From NCBI GenBank assembly GCA_021773035.1, contig JAJFKU010000059.1, positions 85,838 to 149,837 of the forward strand: a DNA stretch of 64,000 bases, given 5' to 3'. Origin of the DNA: Woeseiaceae bacterium. Its GTDB lineage: Bacteria; Pseudomonadota; Gammaproteobacteria; Steroidobacterales; Woeseiaceae. The notes beneath the pieces are model-generated. The model did no database searches. It had not been told where the DNA came from and saw only the letters and a program-made list of their open reading frames with translations. The position numbers and the translations under genes are program-made. Below are positions 18,633 to 30,159 of this stretch, piece by piece (within the stretch, counting starts at the first letter, position 1; every line of letters begins with the position of its first letter).

Positions 18633-19248
18633 GCGAATAATAGTTTCCCTTTTACTGCTGATGGTTGCGACCGCGGCTGCAGGCACCGAGTCACCGAAGA
18701 TACTCATCTTCGGTGACAGCCTTAGCGCTGGTTACGGTATAGACGTTGACCAGTCCTGGGCCAGTTTGTTGCAGACCAGGCTGCAACAGCAAGGGTACGA
18801 ACATCAGGTCGTCAACGCCAGCATCAGTGGAGAAACGACGGCCGGCGGGGCGACCCGTATCGATGCGGCGCTAAGCGATTTCTCGCCACAGCTGCTTATT
18901 CTCGAGCTCGGCGCCAACGACGGCCTGCGCGGTTTTCCGACCGCGCGGATGAAGGATAACCTTGGCGAAATCATTGCCCGGGCCAAGGCTGGTGGTGCCG
19001 CTGTCGTGCTGCTTGGCATACGTATTCCGAGTAACTACGGCCCACGCTATTCTGCGGAGTTCGAGGACGTCTTTCGGCGTGTTGCCGAGGAGTTCGATAC
19101 ACCGTGGATCGAGTTTTTCATGGAGGGGATCGCCTTTAACGACGATCTGCTGCTGGATGACCGTATTCACCCAAATGCGGCCGCCCAGCCCATCCTGCTG
19201 GACAACGCCTGGCCGATGATCAGTGCTGCACTCAGCAGGTCGGAATAA
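18631..19248 (+). CDS. tesA: Periplasmic arylesterase / acyl-CoA thioesterase I
   Basis: SGNH-hydrolase of 205 residues with a cleavable signal peptide (about residues 1-18, LLLLMVATAAAG). Block I is FGDSLSAGYG with the nucleophile Ser, block III is LGANDGLRG, and block V is DDRIHPN with the catalytic Asp/His. Divergent pairing with ybbA-ybbP is the conserved gammaproteobacterial arrangement. The start codon overlaps that of ybbA, with no clear Shine-Dalgarno. Confidence 0.93.
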   Translation: MRIIVSLLLLMVATAAAGTESPKILIFGDSLSAGYGIDVDQSWASLLQTRLQQQGYEHQVVNASISGETTAGGATRIDAALSDFSPQLLILELGANDGLRGFPTARMKDNLGEIIARAKAGGAAVVLLGIRIPSNYGPRYSAEFEDVFRRVAEEFDTPWIEFFMEGIAFNDDLLLDDRIHPNAAAQPILLDNAWPMISAALSRSE

Positions 19249-19272
19249 CAGACACTAAACTAGGGGGTCGTT

Positions 19273-20934
19273 TTGGAGAAAATTTGGCTGAAGTCTTACC
19301 CGCCGGGAATGCCTGAAGAATGCCCGCCGCCGCCGTTTCGTTCCGTTCGCGACCTTTTCGAGCAATCCTTCGAAAAGTACCCGGACAATGCCGCCTATTC
19401 GAACATGGGCACAACGCTCAGCTACGCCGAACTCGACCGCCTGTCGATGCGCTTCGCCTGCTATCTGCAGAGCACGCTCGGCCTGACCCGCGGCGAACGC
19501 GTCGCCATCATGCTGCCGAATATCCTGCAGTACCCGGTTGCCATGTGCGGCATCTTTCGTGCCGGACTGGTCGTCGTCAATGTCAACCCGTTGTACACGA
19601 GCAGGGAGCTCGAACATCAGCTTAAAGACTCCGGCGCGAAGTGCATCATTATTCTCGAAAATTTCGCGCATATACTTGAAGAGGTCATCGCCAGTACCGA
19701 ACTCGAACATGTCGTTACGACCGGCGTTGGCGACCTGTTGAACTGGCCTCGCAGCACGCTGACGAATTTCGTGCTGCGCTATGTGAAAAAAGCGGTTCCT
19801 CGCTACAGTATTGCCAACACTGTCAGCTTCCGCCAGGCCCTGAAGGCCGGCACGGACAAAGCGCTGGACGATGTCGACATCGGCTACGCGGACATCGCCT
19901 ATCTGCAATACACCGGCGGCACAACCGGTGTCTCGAAAGGCGCAATGCTGAGCCACCGCAACATGGTCTTCAATGTACAGCAGACCATCACCTGGCAGGG
20001 TGGCGCCTACAAAGGCGTCGAACCGGTGCTCGCAATTACGGCGCTGCCGCTGTATCACATATTTTCACTGCAGGGGAACTGCCTCACCGTCATGGCACAG
20101 GGCGGCGAGAACGTTCTTATCACGAACCCGCGCGACTTCGAAGGATTCGCCAAGGAGATTGCGAAACACAAGTTCAATATGTTCACCGGCGTAAACACGC
20201 TGTTCGCGGCCCTTATGGACACGCCAAGCTTCTCCCTTATTGACTTCAGTAATTTACGGGTGTGTATCGGCGGAGGCATGGCGATACAGCCTGCTATTGC
20301 CAAGGAATGGAAGGAAAAGACCGGCAAATCGCTACTGCAGGGATACGGCCTGACGGAAACTTCACCCGCTGCGATCGTTTGCCCCATCGGTTCTGAATTT
20401 ACCGGCACGATCGGGCTGCCCATTCCGTCGACCGAGCTCATGATTGCCGGCGACGATGGCAACCCTCTGCCGCTCAACGAGGTCGGTGAAATCTGCCTGC
20501 GCGGCCCGCAGGTCATGGAGGGTTACTGGCAACGTCCGGCTGAAACTGCAGAGGTCATGCTGCCGGGCGGCTGGCTGCGTACCGGCGATGTCGGTCGGAT
20601 GGACGAAAATGGCTTCACGTTCATCGAAGATCGCAAGAAAGACATGATCCTGGTCTCCGGCTTCAACGTCTACCCGAATGAGATCGAAAATATCGTCGTT
20701 GAGCTCGATGGCGTGCTCGAGGCGGCGGCGATCGGCTTGCCCGATGAGCGCTCTGGCGAAATCGTCAAGGTCTTCGTCGTCCGCAAAGACGACAGCATTA
20801 CCGAGAAGGACATCCTGGATCACTGCCGGGAGAACCTGACCAACTACAAACGTCCGCGCATCGTCGAATTCCGCGACGACCTGCCAAAAACCAACGTCGG
20901 CAAAATACTCAGGAGAGCGCTGCGTGATGAATAG
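19273..20934 (+). CDS. fadD: Long-chain fatty-acid--CoA ligase
   Basis: Activates long-chain fatty acids to acyl-CoA at the inner membrane for beta-oxidation or lipid synthesis. The 553-residue AMP-binding enzyme has the P-loop-like YTGGTTGVSKGAM, the GYGLTETSP motif and KDMILVSGFNVYPNEIE. It starts at a TTG with AGGGGG five bases upstream; the N-terminus EKIWLKSYP matches the family, and E. coli fadD also uses TTG. It is 24 bases after tesA, and both genes may supply fatty-acyl metabolism. Confidence 0.94.
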   Translation: MEKIWLKSYPPGMPEECPPPPFRSVRDLFEQSFEKYPDNAAYSNMGTTLSYAELDRLSMRFACYLQSTLGLTRGERVAIMLPNILQYPVAMCGIFRAGLVVVNVNPLYTSRELEHQLKDSGAKCIIILENFAHILEEVIASTELEHVVTTGVGDLLNWPRSTLTNFVLRYVKKAVPRYSIANTVSFRQALKAGTDKALDDVDIGYADIAYLQYTGGTTGVSKGAMLSHRNMVFNVQQTITWQGGAYKGVEPVLAITALPLYHIFSLQGNCLTVMAQGGENVLITNPRDFEGFAKEIAKHKFNMFTGVNTLFAALMDTPSFSLIDFSNLRVCIGGGMAIQPAIAKEWKEKTGKSLLQGYGLTETSPAAIVCPIGSEFTGTIGLPIPSTELMIAGDDGNPLPLNEVGEICLRGPQVMEGYWQRPAETAEVMLPGGWLRTGDVGRMDENGFTFIEDRKKDMILVSGFNVYPNEIENIVVELDGVLEAAAIGLPDERSGEIVKVFVVRKDDSITEKDILDHCRENLTNYKRPRIVEFRDDLPKTNVGKILRRALRDE

Positions 20935-21304
20935 TCCGGGCCGGAAGCTGCTAAGCCTGCTGCCACTGCTATTGCTTGGCGCTGTTGTCGGCGCTGCGGT
21001 ACCCGCACCACTGGATCCGCTAAAAGTCGCGCCGCATATGTACACACTGGAGCTCGAAAACGAACGCGTCCGGGTACTGCGACAGACGATCCGCAATGGC
21101 GAAACCCCACCGCTACATGCGCACCCTGAGCGCTTACTTGTTTACCTGCAGACCTGCGCCTGGCTGGAGGATGACGGCAAGGGCGGTGAGCAGATGCAAT
21201 CCTTCAAATACGGGGAGGTTGTCTGGGCGGACGCCATTACTCACGGAGGGGACACGGCCACGGTTGTTCAGGAATGCAAAGTACTGCACATCGAGTTGCT
21301 TTAG
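20927..21304 (+). CDS. Small exported cupin-like protein
   Basis: Protein of about 125 residues with a hydrophobic N-terminal segment (LLSLLPLLLLGAVVGAAV), probably a signal peptide. A short beta-rich domain follows with PPLHAHPERLLVYL, a cupin-type His-x-His motif. Its start lies inside the end of fadD with AGGAG upstream; a GTG three bases earlier is equally possible. Translation is probably coupled to fadD. The function is unknown. Confidence 0.7.
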   Translation: MNSPGRKLLSLLPLLLLGAVVGAAVPAPLDPLKVAPHMYTLELENERVRVLRQTIRNGETPPLHAHPERLLVYLQTCAWLEDDGKGGEQMQSFKYGEVVWADAITHGGDTATVVQECKVLHIELL

Positions 21305-21318
21305 ATTTCCTGGTAGTT

Positions 21319-21639
21319 GGTAGTTCTTTTCTGAGCTTGGCGAACTGGCATTTTCGCAGGGTCATCGGTCTGGCAAGGGTATACCGGAATGGCTCCCTGC
21401 GGTCCGCTTTATTTCCGGTATACCCTTGCCAGACCGATGCCTTGTGACAGTGACCGGTATCTTCGAGTCAGAGCAAATACGAAGTGTTGACCTGAAATCG
21501 ACGCCGTAAGTGGTAGGCGGGCGGGCGACAGAGTGCTTACGGGAAATAAAGCGGACCGCAGGGAGCCATTCCCTGTAAGTACTCTGTCGCCCGTTCGCCT
21601 GTGCCGATTAATGTTCGTCGAGGCCAGAAAAGAACTACC
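21319..21639. repeat. Structured intergenic repeat, long copy (nested palindromes)
   Basis: A 321-bp element bounded by a 15-bp perfect inverted repeat (21319-21333 with 21625-21639). Inside are two hairpins. Hairpin A has 25-bp perfect arms at 21363-21387 and 21415-21439; hairpin B has arms at 21522-21543 and 21571-21593 with one mismatch and one indel. The 27-nt loop of A (21388-21414) is the exact reverse complement of the loop of B (21544-21570); the match extends to 31 bp with the flanks. A shorter copy lies at 34852-35033. It fills the space between the convergent cupin-like gene and hemE. Confidence 0.85.
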
Positions 21640-22702
21640 TGGAATGGTAGCCAGGACTCAACTCATGCACCGCATCAACCAAAGCCCCCAGGTGATCCGG
21701 ATCGATATCCGGCGTTATCCCATGGCCCAGATTGAAGACATGTCCGGGACCATCCCCGTAGCTGGCCAGTGTGTCGGCGACACCCTGGCGGATAACATCG
21801 GGACTTTCGCGGAGCGTTGCGGGGTCGAGATTGCCTTGCAGCGCTACCTTGTCTGCGACGTATTCGCGAGCGCTGGCGAGATCGGTGGTCCAGTCGACGC
21901 CCAGCGCATCGCAACCGGTTTCGGCGAGGTCGGAAAGTAGCGGGCCGGCGCCTTTGGTGAACACGATGACCGGCACGCGCCGGCCGTCTTTCTCCCGCGT
22001 CAGGCCGTCGATGATCTTTTGCATACTGGCCATCGAGAAGCGTCGGAAGTCGTCGGGCTCGAGCGCGGCACCCCAGGTGTCGAAGATCTGTACCGCCTGC
22101 GCGCCCGCATCGATCTGTGCGTTCAGATACTCGATCGTCGTTTCGGCGATGACGTTCATCAGATGATCGAGGACTTCCGGCGCTTCTGCCGCAAGATCTT
22201 TGATGGTCGGAAACTCGCGGCTGGAGCCCCCCTCTACCATGTAGGTACCGACGGTGAACGGACTGCCCGCAAAACCGATCAACGGCACGTCGCCATTCAG
22301 CTCCCGGCGTATCGTCCGAACCGCATCGAATACGTAGCCGAGCTTTTTTTCGACATCCGGTACCTGCAGACCCCGAATAGCGTCAGCGGTTTGCACCGGC
22401 CGCTCGAACTTCGGTCCCTCACCGGTCACAAAATACAGGCCCAGGCCCATCGCATCAGGAACCGTAAGGATGTCGGAGAACAAAATGGCCGCGTCCAGCT
22501 TGAAACGCCTGAGCGGCTGCAGGGTGACCTCGCAGGCGAGTTCCGGATTTCGACACAGGCTCATAAAATCGCCGGCCTGTGCCCGTAGCTCGCGGTACTC
22601 CGGCAGATAACGCCCCGCCTGACGCATGATCCAGACCGGGGTACGAGACACCGGTTCGCGCAGCAGCGCACGCAGTAAAACATCGTTCTTAAGTTCGGAC
22701 AT
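21635..22702 (-). CDS. hemE: Uroporphyrinogen decarboxylase
   Basis: Removes four carboxyl groups from uroporphyrinogen III on the way to heme. The 355-residue protein has the N-terminal signature [17 protein letters not shown] with the substrate-binding Arg residues, and later [17 protein letters not shown]. Its TAG stop lies inside the terminal inverted repeat of the 21319-21639 element. It overlaps the pyrF stop as TGATG. Confidence 0.97.
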   Translation of the reverse strand: MSELKNDVLLRALLREPVSRTPVWIMRQAGRYLPEYRELRAQAGDFMSLCRNPELACEVTLQPLRRFKLDAAILFSDILTVPDAMGLGLYFVTGEGPKFERPVQTADAIRGLQVPDVEKKLGYVFDAVRTIRRELNGDVPLIGFAGSPFTVGTYMVEGGSSREFPTIKDLAAEAPEVLDHLMNVIAETTIEYLNAQIDAGAQAVQIFDTWGAALEPDDFRRFSMASMQKIIDGLTREKDGRRVPVIVFTKGAGPLLSDLAETGCDALGVDWTTDLASAREYVADKVALQGNLDPATLRESPDVIRQGVADTLASYGDGPGHVFNLGHGITPDIDPDHLGALVDAVHELSPGYHSR

Positions 22703-23418
22703 CAGGCACCTACCTGTTCTTCAATAGACGCCTGCATGGCTTCCGCGGCCGCGCGCGGATTCTCGGCATCGCGAATTGGACGGCCGACGACGATATAGTC
22801 GGCACCGTTGGAGAATGCGGTCGCAACCGTCACGACGCGCTTCTGGTCGCCCATCGGTTTGTTGTCCACCGGCCGAATCCCGGGAGATACGACGAGCAGC
22901 TTGTTATCGACATACTCGCGGAGTTTCGGCACCTCGAGGCCGGACGAAATCACACCGTCGCAACCCGAGTCCAGCGCCTGGCGAGCGCGTGACAAGACCA
23001 GTGCCTCAAGATCGCAGGCAAACCCGAGGTCATCGAGATCGCCCCTGTCCAGGCTGGTCAGCGCCGTTACACCCAGAACTTTCAGGCTATCGCCCTTGTT
23101 CTCTGCGGCCGCCTCCATGATGGAACGATTGCCGTGCACAGTAACAAAGGACGCGCCCCGGTCTTTGAGCTGGTGCACCGCTGAGCCGACCGTCGCCGGG
23201 ATATCAAAAAACTTGAGATCGCAAAACACCTTCTTGTCGCGCTCAAGCATCCAGTCCAGCAGCTCGAAATAGCCGCCGCTCATCATCAGTTCGAGGCCGA
23301 TTTTATAAAAGCTGACGGCATCGCCCAGCTCCTCGGTGAGCGCACGGGCCCGATCGCAGCTCGGCACGTCCATCGCGAAAATCAGGCGTTCTTTATTTGG
23401 AATATCTTTGTGACCCAC
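22702..23418 (-). CDS. pyrF: Orotidine 5'-phosphate decarboxylase
   Basis: Makes UMP, the last step of de novo pyrimidine synthesis. The 238-residue TIM barrel starts with LIFAMDVPS (substrate Asp) and has the catalytic [11 protein letters not shown] with Lys and Asp residues. It sits 32 bases after dgt and is directly coupled to hemE. Confidence 0.96.
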   Translation of the reverse strand: MGHKDIPNKERLIFAMDVPSCDRARALTEELGDAVSFYKIGLELMMSGGYFELLDWMLERDKKVFCDLKFFDIPATVGSAVHQLKDRGASFVTVHGNRSIMEAAAENKGDSLKVLGVTALTSLDRGDLDDLGFACDLEALVLSRARQALDSGCDGVISSGLEVPKLREYVDNKLLVVSPGIRPVDNKPMGDQKRVVTVATAFSNGADYIVVGRPIRDAENPRAAAEAMQASIEEQVGA

Positions 23419-23450
23419 ACTTAAGCTCCTGTTGATCGCCGCGAATTCTA

Positions 23451-24574
23451 TCAGCCCGCGAGGCTCTCGTGTGCAGCGATCGCGTAACGATCTGTCATCC
23501 CGGCAATGTAATCGGCAACAACGCGCGCACGGCAGGCTTTCTCGGCGTCGCGTGCTGCTACAGAGAACTCCTTTGGCATAAGATTCACGTCGCCCATATA
23601 GGCAACAAACAGGTCTTCGACCATAGCCTGTACCTTGCGCGTCATTTCCAACTTCTGTTCGTGACTGTACAGATGCTTATGCAGGAACTTTTTGAGCGAC
23701 TGATGCTGCTCATACATAGCGGCCGACATGGAGACCAGCTGTTTCCCCGCATTTCGCACGGCATCAATTGAATCGGGGGCCTCCCGCTCCAGGTTGCGGC
23801 GGGTTTCCTCGATCAGATCGCCGACGACCGCACCGATCATGCGCCGGATGATTTCATAAATCAGCCGCCGGTCATCGAGCGTCGGATAACGGCTGCGAAC
23901 CTCCTCGAATTGGCGGCCGAACAGGGGCTGTTGCCGAAGCTGCTCAAGGCTCAGGAGCCCCGCGCGAAAACCGTCGTCAACATCGTGGTTGTTATAGGCA
24001 ATGGCGTCGACAATGTTCGCGATCTGAGCCTCCAGACCGGGCTGTTTGCGCTCCAGAAAACGCTCACCGACATCGCCGAGTTCACGGGCGTTGCGTGCCG
24101 AGCAATGCTTCAGAATCCCCTCCCGGGTCTCAAACATGAGGTTCAGGCCGGGAAAATCCGCGTACTTCGCTTCCAGCTCGTCGACCACCCGCAACGATTG
24201 CAGATTGTGTTCAAAACCACCGTAGTCACGCATACAGGCATTGAGTGTGTCCTGGCCGGCGTGACCGAAAGGCGTGTGGCCGAGGTCGTGCGCCAGGCAA
24301 ATGGCCTCGGCAAGTGGCTCGTTTAGCCGCAGCGCGAGCGCTACGGTGCGGCCGATCTGCGAAACCTCCAGCGAATGTGTCAGGCGCGTGCGATACAGAT
24401 CGCCTTCATGATTAACGAAGACCTGCGTCTTATAAACCAGGCGGCGAAACGCCGTCGAATGAATAATGCGGTCGCGATCACGCTGATACTCTCCCCGGTA
24501 TGCTGACGGTGGTTCCGCATATCGACGCCCGCGACTGTGCGACTCATGCGCCGCATACGGTAGCAGCGCTGCGG

Positions 24575-24578
<4 letters not shown>
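23451..24578 (-). CDS. dgt: dGTPase-like HD-domain triphosphohydrolase
   Basis: HD-superfamily enzyme of 375 residues that hydrolyses dNTPs to the nucleoside and triphosphate. Metal ligands are visible in TRLTHSLEVSQIGR (H) and CLAHDLGHTPFGHAG (HD). It belongs to the shorter Dgt-like class often found next to aroB, not the 505-residue enteric Dgt. It overlaps aroB by 4 bases. Confidence 0.92.
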
Positions 24579-25648
<1,070 letters not shown>

Positions 25649-25681
25649 CTGCGTAGACTACCCTATCGGGATCTGATAACC

Positions 25682-26194
25682 CTATGAAACCTGCTCGATA
25701 ATCTCGGTCGCTACGGACTTCACTTTCCGCCCATCGGTTTCAACGACTATGTCCGCAATCTCGCGGTACAGCGGATCACGCGAGTCCAACAGCGCCTGCA
25801 ATGTCGCTTTGGGGTCATCGTTTTCCAGCAACGGCCGTTCTCGTCCTCTCTGCGTGCGCGCGACCTGCTGATCCACTGTCGTATACAGATAGACGACAAA
25901 GCCACGCCCGCCGAGGCGACTGCGGCTGTCGGCATCAATGATTGCACCACCACCGGTCGCCAGAACGACGCCATCCATCTTACTGAGGTCATCGATGACG
26001 ATCGCCTCACGTTTACGGAACCCGGCCTCCCCTTCTTTTTCAAATATAAAGGGTATGTCGACGCCCGTGCGCGACTCAATCTCGTCATCGCTGTCCACGA
26101 AGGACAGGTGCAACGTGCGCGCGAGATAGCGCCCGACCGCGGACTTGCCCGCACCCATAGGACCGATCAGAAATATGTTGCGAGGATACTTCAT
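25682..26194 (-). CDS. aroK: Shikimate kinase
   Basis: Phosphorylates shikimate using ATP. The 170-residue protein has the P-loop [11 protein letters not shown] (11-21), the shikimate-binding Asp in DSDDEIE, and ATGGGAI. A strong terminator lies between pilQ and this gene, so aroK probably has its own promoter despite following the pil genes on the same strand. Confidence 0.96.
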   Translation of the reverse strand: MKYPRNIFLIGPMGAGKSAVGRYLARTLHLSFVDSDDEIESRTGVDIPFIFEKEGEAGFRKREAIVIDDLSKMDGVVLATGGGAIIDADSRSRLGGRGFVVYLYTTVDQQVARTQRGRERPLLENDDPKATLQALLDSRDPLYREIADIVVETDGRKVKSVATEIIEQVS

Positions 26195-26221
26195 AGACGA
26201 TGCTGTCTCATAAGCAGTCCC

Positions 26222-26249
26222 TAAAAGAAAGCCAACCCGAAGGTTGGCT
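26222..26249 (-). terminator. Rho-independent terminator after pilQ
   Basis: Read on the minus strand, an 8-bp perfect stem (AGCCAACC/GGTTGGCT) encloses a TTCG tetraloop closed by C-G, followed by TTCTTTTA. The C(UUCG)G loop is known to be very stable. It ends the pilMNOPQ message before aroK. Confidence 0.85.
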
Positions 26250-26274
26250 TCGCTATTCAGCTTACGGCCGGAGC

Positions 26275-28452
26275 TTAGTAAATACTCGACCCTTCTTCAA
26301 GAATGCGGGGTGTTACGAAGATCAGTAGCTCAGCCTTGTTGTCGAGCCGCTGTTTGCTGCGGAACATGCTGCCGACGAACGGTATATCGCCGAGGAACGG
26401 TACCTTGCTGATCGTCTCGCGACGTTCCGTCTCGTAGATGCCGCCAAGAACAACCGTCTGGCCATCAGCGACCAACACCTGCGTTTCAACTTCGCGAGTA
26501 TCGATACTCGGTATGGTTCCACCGGTACCCGTCGGAATAATCGCACCGACGTTGTCCTTGCTGACGCGAAGATCCATGATGATGTTGTTGTCCGGCGTAA
26601 TCTGTGGCGTTACAACAAGCTCGAGTACGGCTTCCTTGAACTGCACGGTCGTAGCACCCGAAGAGGCCGCCTGCTGGTAGGGAATTTCCACACCCTGCTT
26701 GATCGTCGCCTCGCTCTGGTTGGCGGTAATAACGCGCGGTGTCGAGACAATCTCACCACGACCTTCCGCTTCCAGCGCTGTCAGCTCCAGGTCGATCAGG
26801 TAGTCGTTCTCAAGAACCGCCAGCGAAAACCGCCCGGCCGCATCGGCGATCGGAACACTAACGTTGTAGCGCTCGCCCAGCGGCGGATACTCAAGCAGCG
26901 TTGTACTCGTCGGATCCGCCTGATTCTCCAGGTAGGTGCTGATGATGTGATCGGTACCCGAGCCACTTCCTGAGATTGTCGTCAGGCCGGTGCTGCTTTC
27001 GTTGAAGGCGCTGACGCCCAGCCGAACACCTAAATCGCGGCTGAAGTCGTCATTCACGACGACGATGCGAGACTCGATAAGCACCTGCTTGATCGGCACG
27101 TCCAGCGTTCGAACCATGCGGCGGATATCCTGCAGGCGCTCAGCCGTGTCCTGCACCAGCAAAGTATTGGTGCGATCGTCGACACCGAGGCTGCCTCGGT
27201 CGGACAGCATGGAGTTAGCGCTGTCGCTACCCTTGATCAACGATGCGAGGTCGCCTGCTTTCGCATAGTTGACCTGCAGGAACTCTGAGTACGTCGGCTC
27301 CAGTTCGCTGATAGCTAGCTGAGCTTCGAGGTCTGCTGTTTCGCGTGCGGCTATTTCTTCTGCCGGCGCCACCATGATGACGTTACCGTTCTGGCGCATG
27401 TCCAGACCCTTGGTCGTCATTACGATATCCAGCGCCTGATCCCAGGGAACGTTGCGCAGACGCAAGGTCACGTTACCCTGTACCGTATCCGAGACAACGA
27501 TATTCTTACCGGAGGTTTCAGCCAGCAGCTGCAGCACGGCTCGTGTTTCGATGTCCTGGAAGTTCAACGTCAGGCGTTGGCCCTCGTATTCCTTGTTTTC
27601 TGAGAACAGGCTCGACTCCGCATCGGTCGTCTCCGGTGCGGGATTAATCTCGATAGTGAACTCGTTGTCCGACTGATAGGCGAGCTGCTCATACTTGCCA
27701 TCAGCCGAGATCACGATGCGCGTATCCAGGTTGGTACGCAGCGTGTCGACAGTCGTTACCGGCGTAGCAAAGTCCATCACGTCGAGGCGACGCATGAGTT
27801 CCGCGGGCAGGCTCGTGTCCTTGAAAACCGCAACTACACGGCCGCCTTCCTGGCGAATATCGACAGGCGTTGACGGATCCGTCAGATTCACAACAACGCG
27901 ACCGCCGCCATCACGAGTGCGACGGAAATCAACACTGGAAATCGCACGATTACCCGGTGCGGCGTAAGAACGGTCTGCAGATGCCGGCGCGCTGGCGAAC
28001 TGGGTAGAACCAGCGCTGTAGTCATCTCCATCACCCAAGGTGATGGTCACCGTATTCCCGCTGCGGGAAGTCTGATACCCGACCATGGAACCGAGATTCA
28101 GTACGACACGCGTGCGGCCGTTGGCCTCGGCAGTCAACACCGTGTTCAATGGCCCAAGGTTGACATCGCGACGGCGCGACGTCAGACCCAATACCGTATC
28201 CGGCAAATCGAGAGCGATGCGCGCCGGGTTTTCGATGGTAAAGGCAAGCGGTTCGGGTGCTGTGTCACTCATGATGAGCTTCAGCTCGACACGCTGGCCG
28301 GGCAGACTCTGCACCTGAATATCCTGGAGCCGGTTACCTTCCTGAGCGCTTACCTGCGCGCTGCAGAAAAGCAGCAGCGCCGCTTGTGCCAATGCAGCCA
28401 ATCTCAACGTCGCGCTGCGACGTCCGGCTGTTGGATTTAATTTGAGCATCAT
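26275..28452 (-). CDS. pilQ: Type IV pilus outer-membrane secretin
   Basis: Forms the outer-membrane channel for the pilus fibre. The protein of about 725 residues has a signal peptide (hydrophobic [19 protein letters not shown]), N-terminal AMIN-type domains that bind peptidoglycan, a secretin/TonB short N-terminal (STN) domain around [19 protein letters not shown], an N0/N1-type domain, and the secretin core with the C-terminal [14 protein letters not shown] motif. The frame opens at 28533 inside pilP, but the ATG at 28452 has GGGAG eight bases upstream. Confidence 0.95.
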   Translation of the reverse strand: MMLKLNPTAGRRSATLRLAALAQAALLLFCSAQVSAQEGNRLQDIQVQSLPGQRVELKLIMSDTAPEPLAFTIENPARIALDLPDTVLGLTSRRRDVNLGPLNTVLTAEANGRTRVVLNLGSMVGYQTSRSGNTVTITLGDGDDYSAGSTQFASAPASADRSYAAPGNRAISSVDFRRTRDGGGRVVVNLTDPSTPVDIRQEGGRVVAVFKDTSLPAELMRRLDVMDFATPVTTVDTLRTNLDTRIVISADGKYEQLAYQSDNEFTIEINPAPETTDAESSLFSENKEYEGQRLTLNFQDIETRAVLQLLAETSGKNIVVSDTVQGNVTLRLRNVPWDQALDIVMTTKGLDMRQNGNVIMVAPAEEIAARETADLEAQLAISELEPTYSEFLQVNYAKAGDLASLIKGSDSANSMLSDRGSLGVDDRTNTLLVQDTAERLQDIRRMVRTLDVPIKQVLIESRIVVVNDDFSRDLGVRLGVSAFNESSTGLTTISGSGSGTDHIISTYLENQADPTSTTLLEYPPLGERYNVSVPIADAAGRFSLAVLENDYLIDLELTALEAEGRGEIVSTPRVITANQSEATIKQGVEIPYQQAASSGATTVQFKEAVLELVVTPQITPDNNIIMDLRVSKDNVGAIIPTGTGGTIPSIDTREVETQVLVADGQTVVLGGIYETERRETISKVPFLGDIPFVGSMFRSKQRLDNKAELLIFVTPRILEEGSSIY

Positions 28453-28480
28453 TCCCATAACTCCCAGTTCCATGCAGGCG

Positions 28481-29002
28481 TTAGTCTGAAAGACCAACCG
28501 CGGCATCTCTTTCGATGTAGCCGCCAATACCATCAGAAATAATTTCTACCAAGTCGATTTCCGATTCAGAAATTTGCGTAATTCGTCCGTCATTCTGTCC
28601 CATGTAGTTGCCGGGAATGACGCGGTGAATCAGGCCGTCCGCTGTTTGTACCAGGCCATACATCGTTTCACCGATGTACAAGGTGCCAACCATGCCCAGC
28701 GTATCCAGGGGAAAGCTCTCCAGATATTCACGACTGCGCTCGACGTCCGGCCGCGGGCCGGAGCCACGGCCGCTTGCCTGTGGCGTATCCGGTCGAAACG
28801 GTGACCGCAGGCCCTGTGCATCGGCGATGTAACTGAAGACTTCGTAGGGTGTGATCTCGGGCAACGGCGGGATGCGGCCACCGGGGCGCGCCTTGATGCC
28901 GTTGATGTACTGGTCCAGATCATCTGAACCGCCACAAGCGGACAGCGTCATCACCGCCAGTGCCAGCACGAGACATTGTCTTATGGTGAGAGAAGCGCTC
29001 AT
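28481..29002 (-). CDS. pilP: Type IV pilus assembly lipoprotein PilP
   Basis: Inner-membrane lipoprotein that links PilNO to the PilQ secretin. The 173-residue protein has a lipobox LSAC near residue 23 and the conserved YEVFSYIADAQGLRSPF segment; the C-terminal part (GTLYIGETMYGLVQTADGLIHRV) is the beta-sandwich domain. It lies directly after pilO with no gap. Confidence 0.94.
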   Translation of the reverse strand: MSASLTIRQCLVLALAVMTLSACGGSDDLDQYINGIKARPGGRIPPLPEITPYEVFSYIADAQGLRSPFRPDTPQASGRGSGPRPDVERSREYLESFPLDTLGMVGTLYIGETMYGLVQTADGLIHRVIPGNYMGQNDGRITQISESEIDLVEIISDGIGGYIERDAAVGLSD

Positions 29003-29602
29003 CTATTCTGCCTCCTCGTCGAGATAGCGATAGGTCTGAGCGGTAACTTCCATGCTCAGATTATCGAAGCTGTCGGTATTTTCCGGCGTGATCGTGATGT
29101 TGTGCAGGGTCACGATACGCGGTAAAGCCGCGATGCCGCTAACGAAGTTACCGATCTCATGGTAACCGCCCGTGAGACGAATATTGATGGGTTTCTCCGC
29201 ATAAAAATCACGCGGGATTTCGGGTTGCGGAGCAAACAGTTTTTCCTGCAGGCCCGCCGCGAGGCCGGTCTGAGAAATATCGACGATAAGACTGGGAATC
29301 TCAGTCTCACCCGGCAGCTGCCTTAACATGGTACCGAAGGACTGCTCGATCTGAGCCAGCTGTGCTTTGTAAGCGTCGTAGTTCGCTGCCTTGAGCTGCT
29401 TGTTTTCGAACGTTGTACGAAACGTCTGTTCGTCTTCCTGTGCCCGCAGCAACTGTGGCCGTTTGTCCTTGATGATCGTGAAATATATCCCCAGACCAAC
29501 GACACCAAAAAAGACGATTGCAATAACAGCCGCGCGGAAAGCCAGCGGCCAACGTCCTACGTCATTGATGTCAAGACTCTGGAGTTCGTCAACGATATTC
29601 AT
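29003..29602 (-). CDS. pilO: Type IV pilus inner-membrane protein PilO
   Basis: Bitopic inner-membrane protein that dimerises with PilN in the alignment subcomplex. The 199-residue protein has one membrane segment (about residues 25-45, AVIAIVFFGVVGLGIYFTII), a coiled-coil stretch, and a ferredoxin-like periplasmic domain with VTLHNITI. It is coupled to pilN by a 4-base overlap. Confidence 0.94.
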   Translation of the reverse strand: MNIVDELQSLDINDVGRWPLAFRAAVIAIVFFGVVGLGIYFTIIKDKRPQLLRAQEDEQTFRTTFENKQLKAANYDAYKAQLAQIEQSFGTMLRQLPGETEIPSLIVDISQTGLAAGLQEKLFAPQPEIPRDFYAEKPINIRLTGGYHEIGNFVSGIAALPRIVTLHNITITPENTDSFDNLSMEVTAQTYRYLDEEAE

Positions 29603-30159
29603 ACCTCGTCCTCCACGCCTGTACGAACCTGTTTCGCGTAGACAACAAACTCAGACTGCCTGGAGCTGCCGGCCTGTTTGGTTTCGACCCGCTCGACTTC
29701 CGGATCGGACAACCAGACGGATGAGTCAATTTGACGCATCAAAGCGGACACTCGTGTGCTCGATTGAGCAACGCCACGAATTTCCACCCGTGAACCGGTT
29801 TGCTTCAGCCCCGTCAGATAAACACCTTCGGGAAGCTGGCGGACCAACTCGTCGAAGAGATGCACGATTTCCGGGCGACTTTTTTGCAGCTCTTCAATAA
29901 TTTCCATGCGGGCGAGCAGGCGTTCTTTCTGCCGCTCCAGACCGTCGATCTCCTGAATACTCTTCTCGAGTTCGGCGATCTCGGCCGTCAGTCTGTCGTT
30001 ACGAGCCTGCTGTGCAGAAATCATTTGCGAAAAAACCAGCATGGTAAGCATAATCACAGCGATTCCGGCGACGACCGCACCGCCCGCGGCAACTCCAAAA
30101 TCTCGTTGGCGTTTTTTACGTTCCGCCTCGCGCCATGGGAGTAGATTAATACTAGGCAT
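29599..30159 (-). CDS. pilN: Type IV pilus assembly protein PilN
   Basis: Bitopic inner-membrane partner of PilO; its cytoplasmic N-terminus inserts into PilM. The 186-residue protein starts MPSINLLPWRE, the conserved PilM-binding motif (INLLPWR), followed by one membrane segment (about residues 22-45) and a coiled coil. It overlaps pilM by one base and pilO by four. Confidence 0.95.
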   Translation of the reverse strand: MPSINLLPWREAERKKRQRDFGVAAGGAVVAGIAVIMLTMLVFSQMISAQQARNDRLTAEIAELEKSIQEIDGLERQKERLLARMEIIEELQKSRPEIVHLFDELVRQLPEGVYLTGLKQTGSRVEIRGVAQSSTRVSALMRQIDSSVWLSDPEVERVETKQAGSSRQSEFVVYAKQVRTGVEDEV

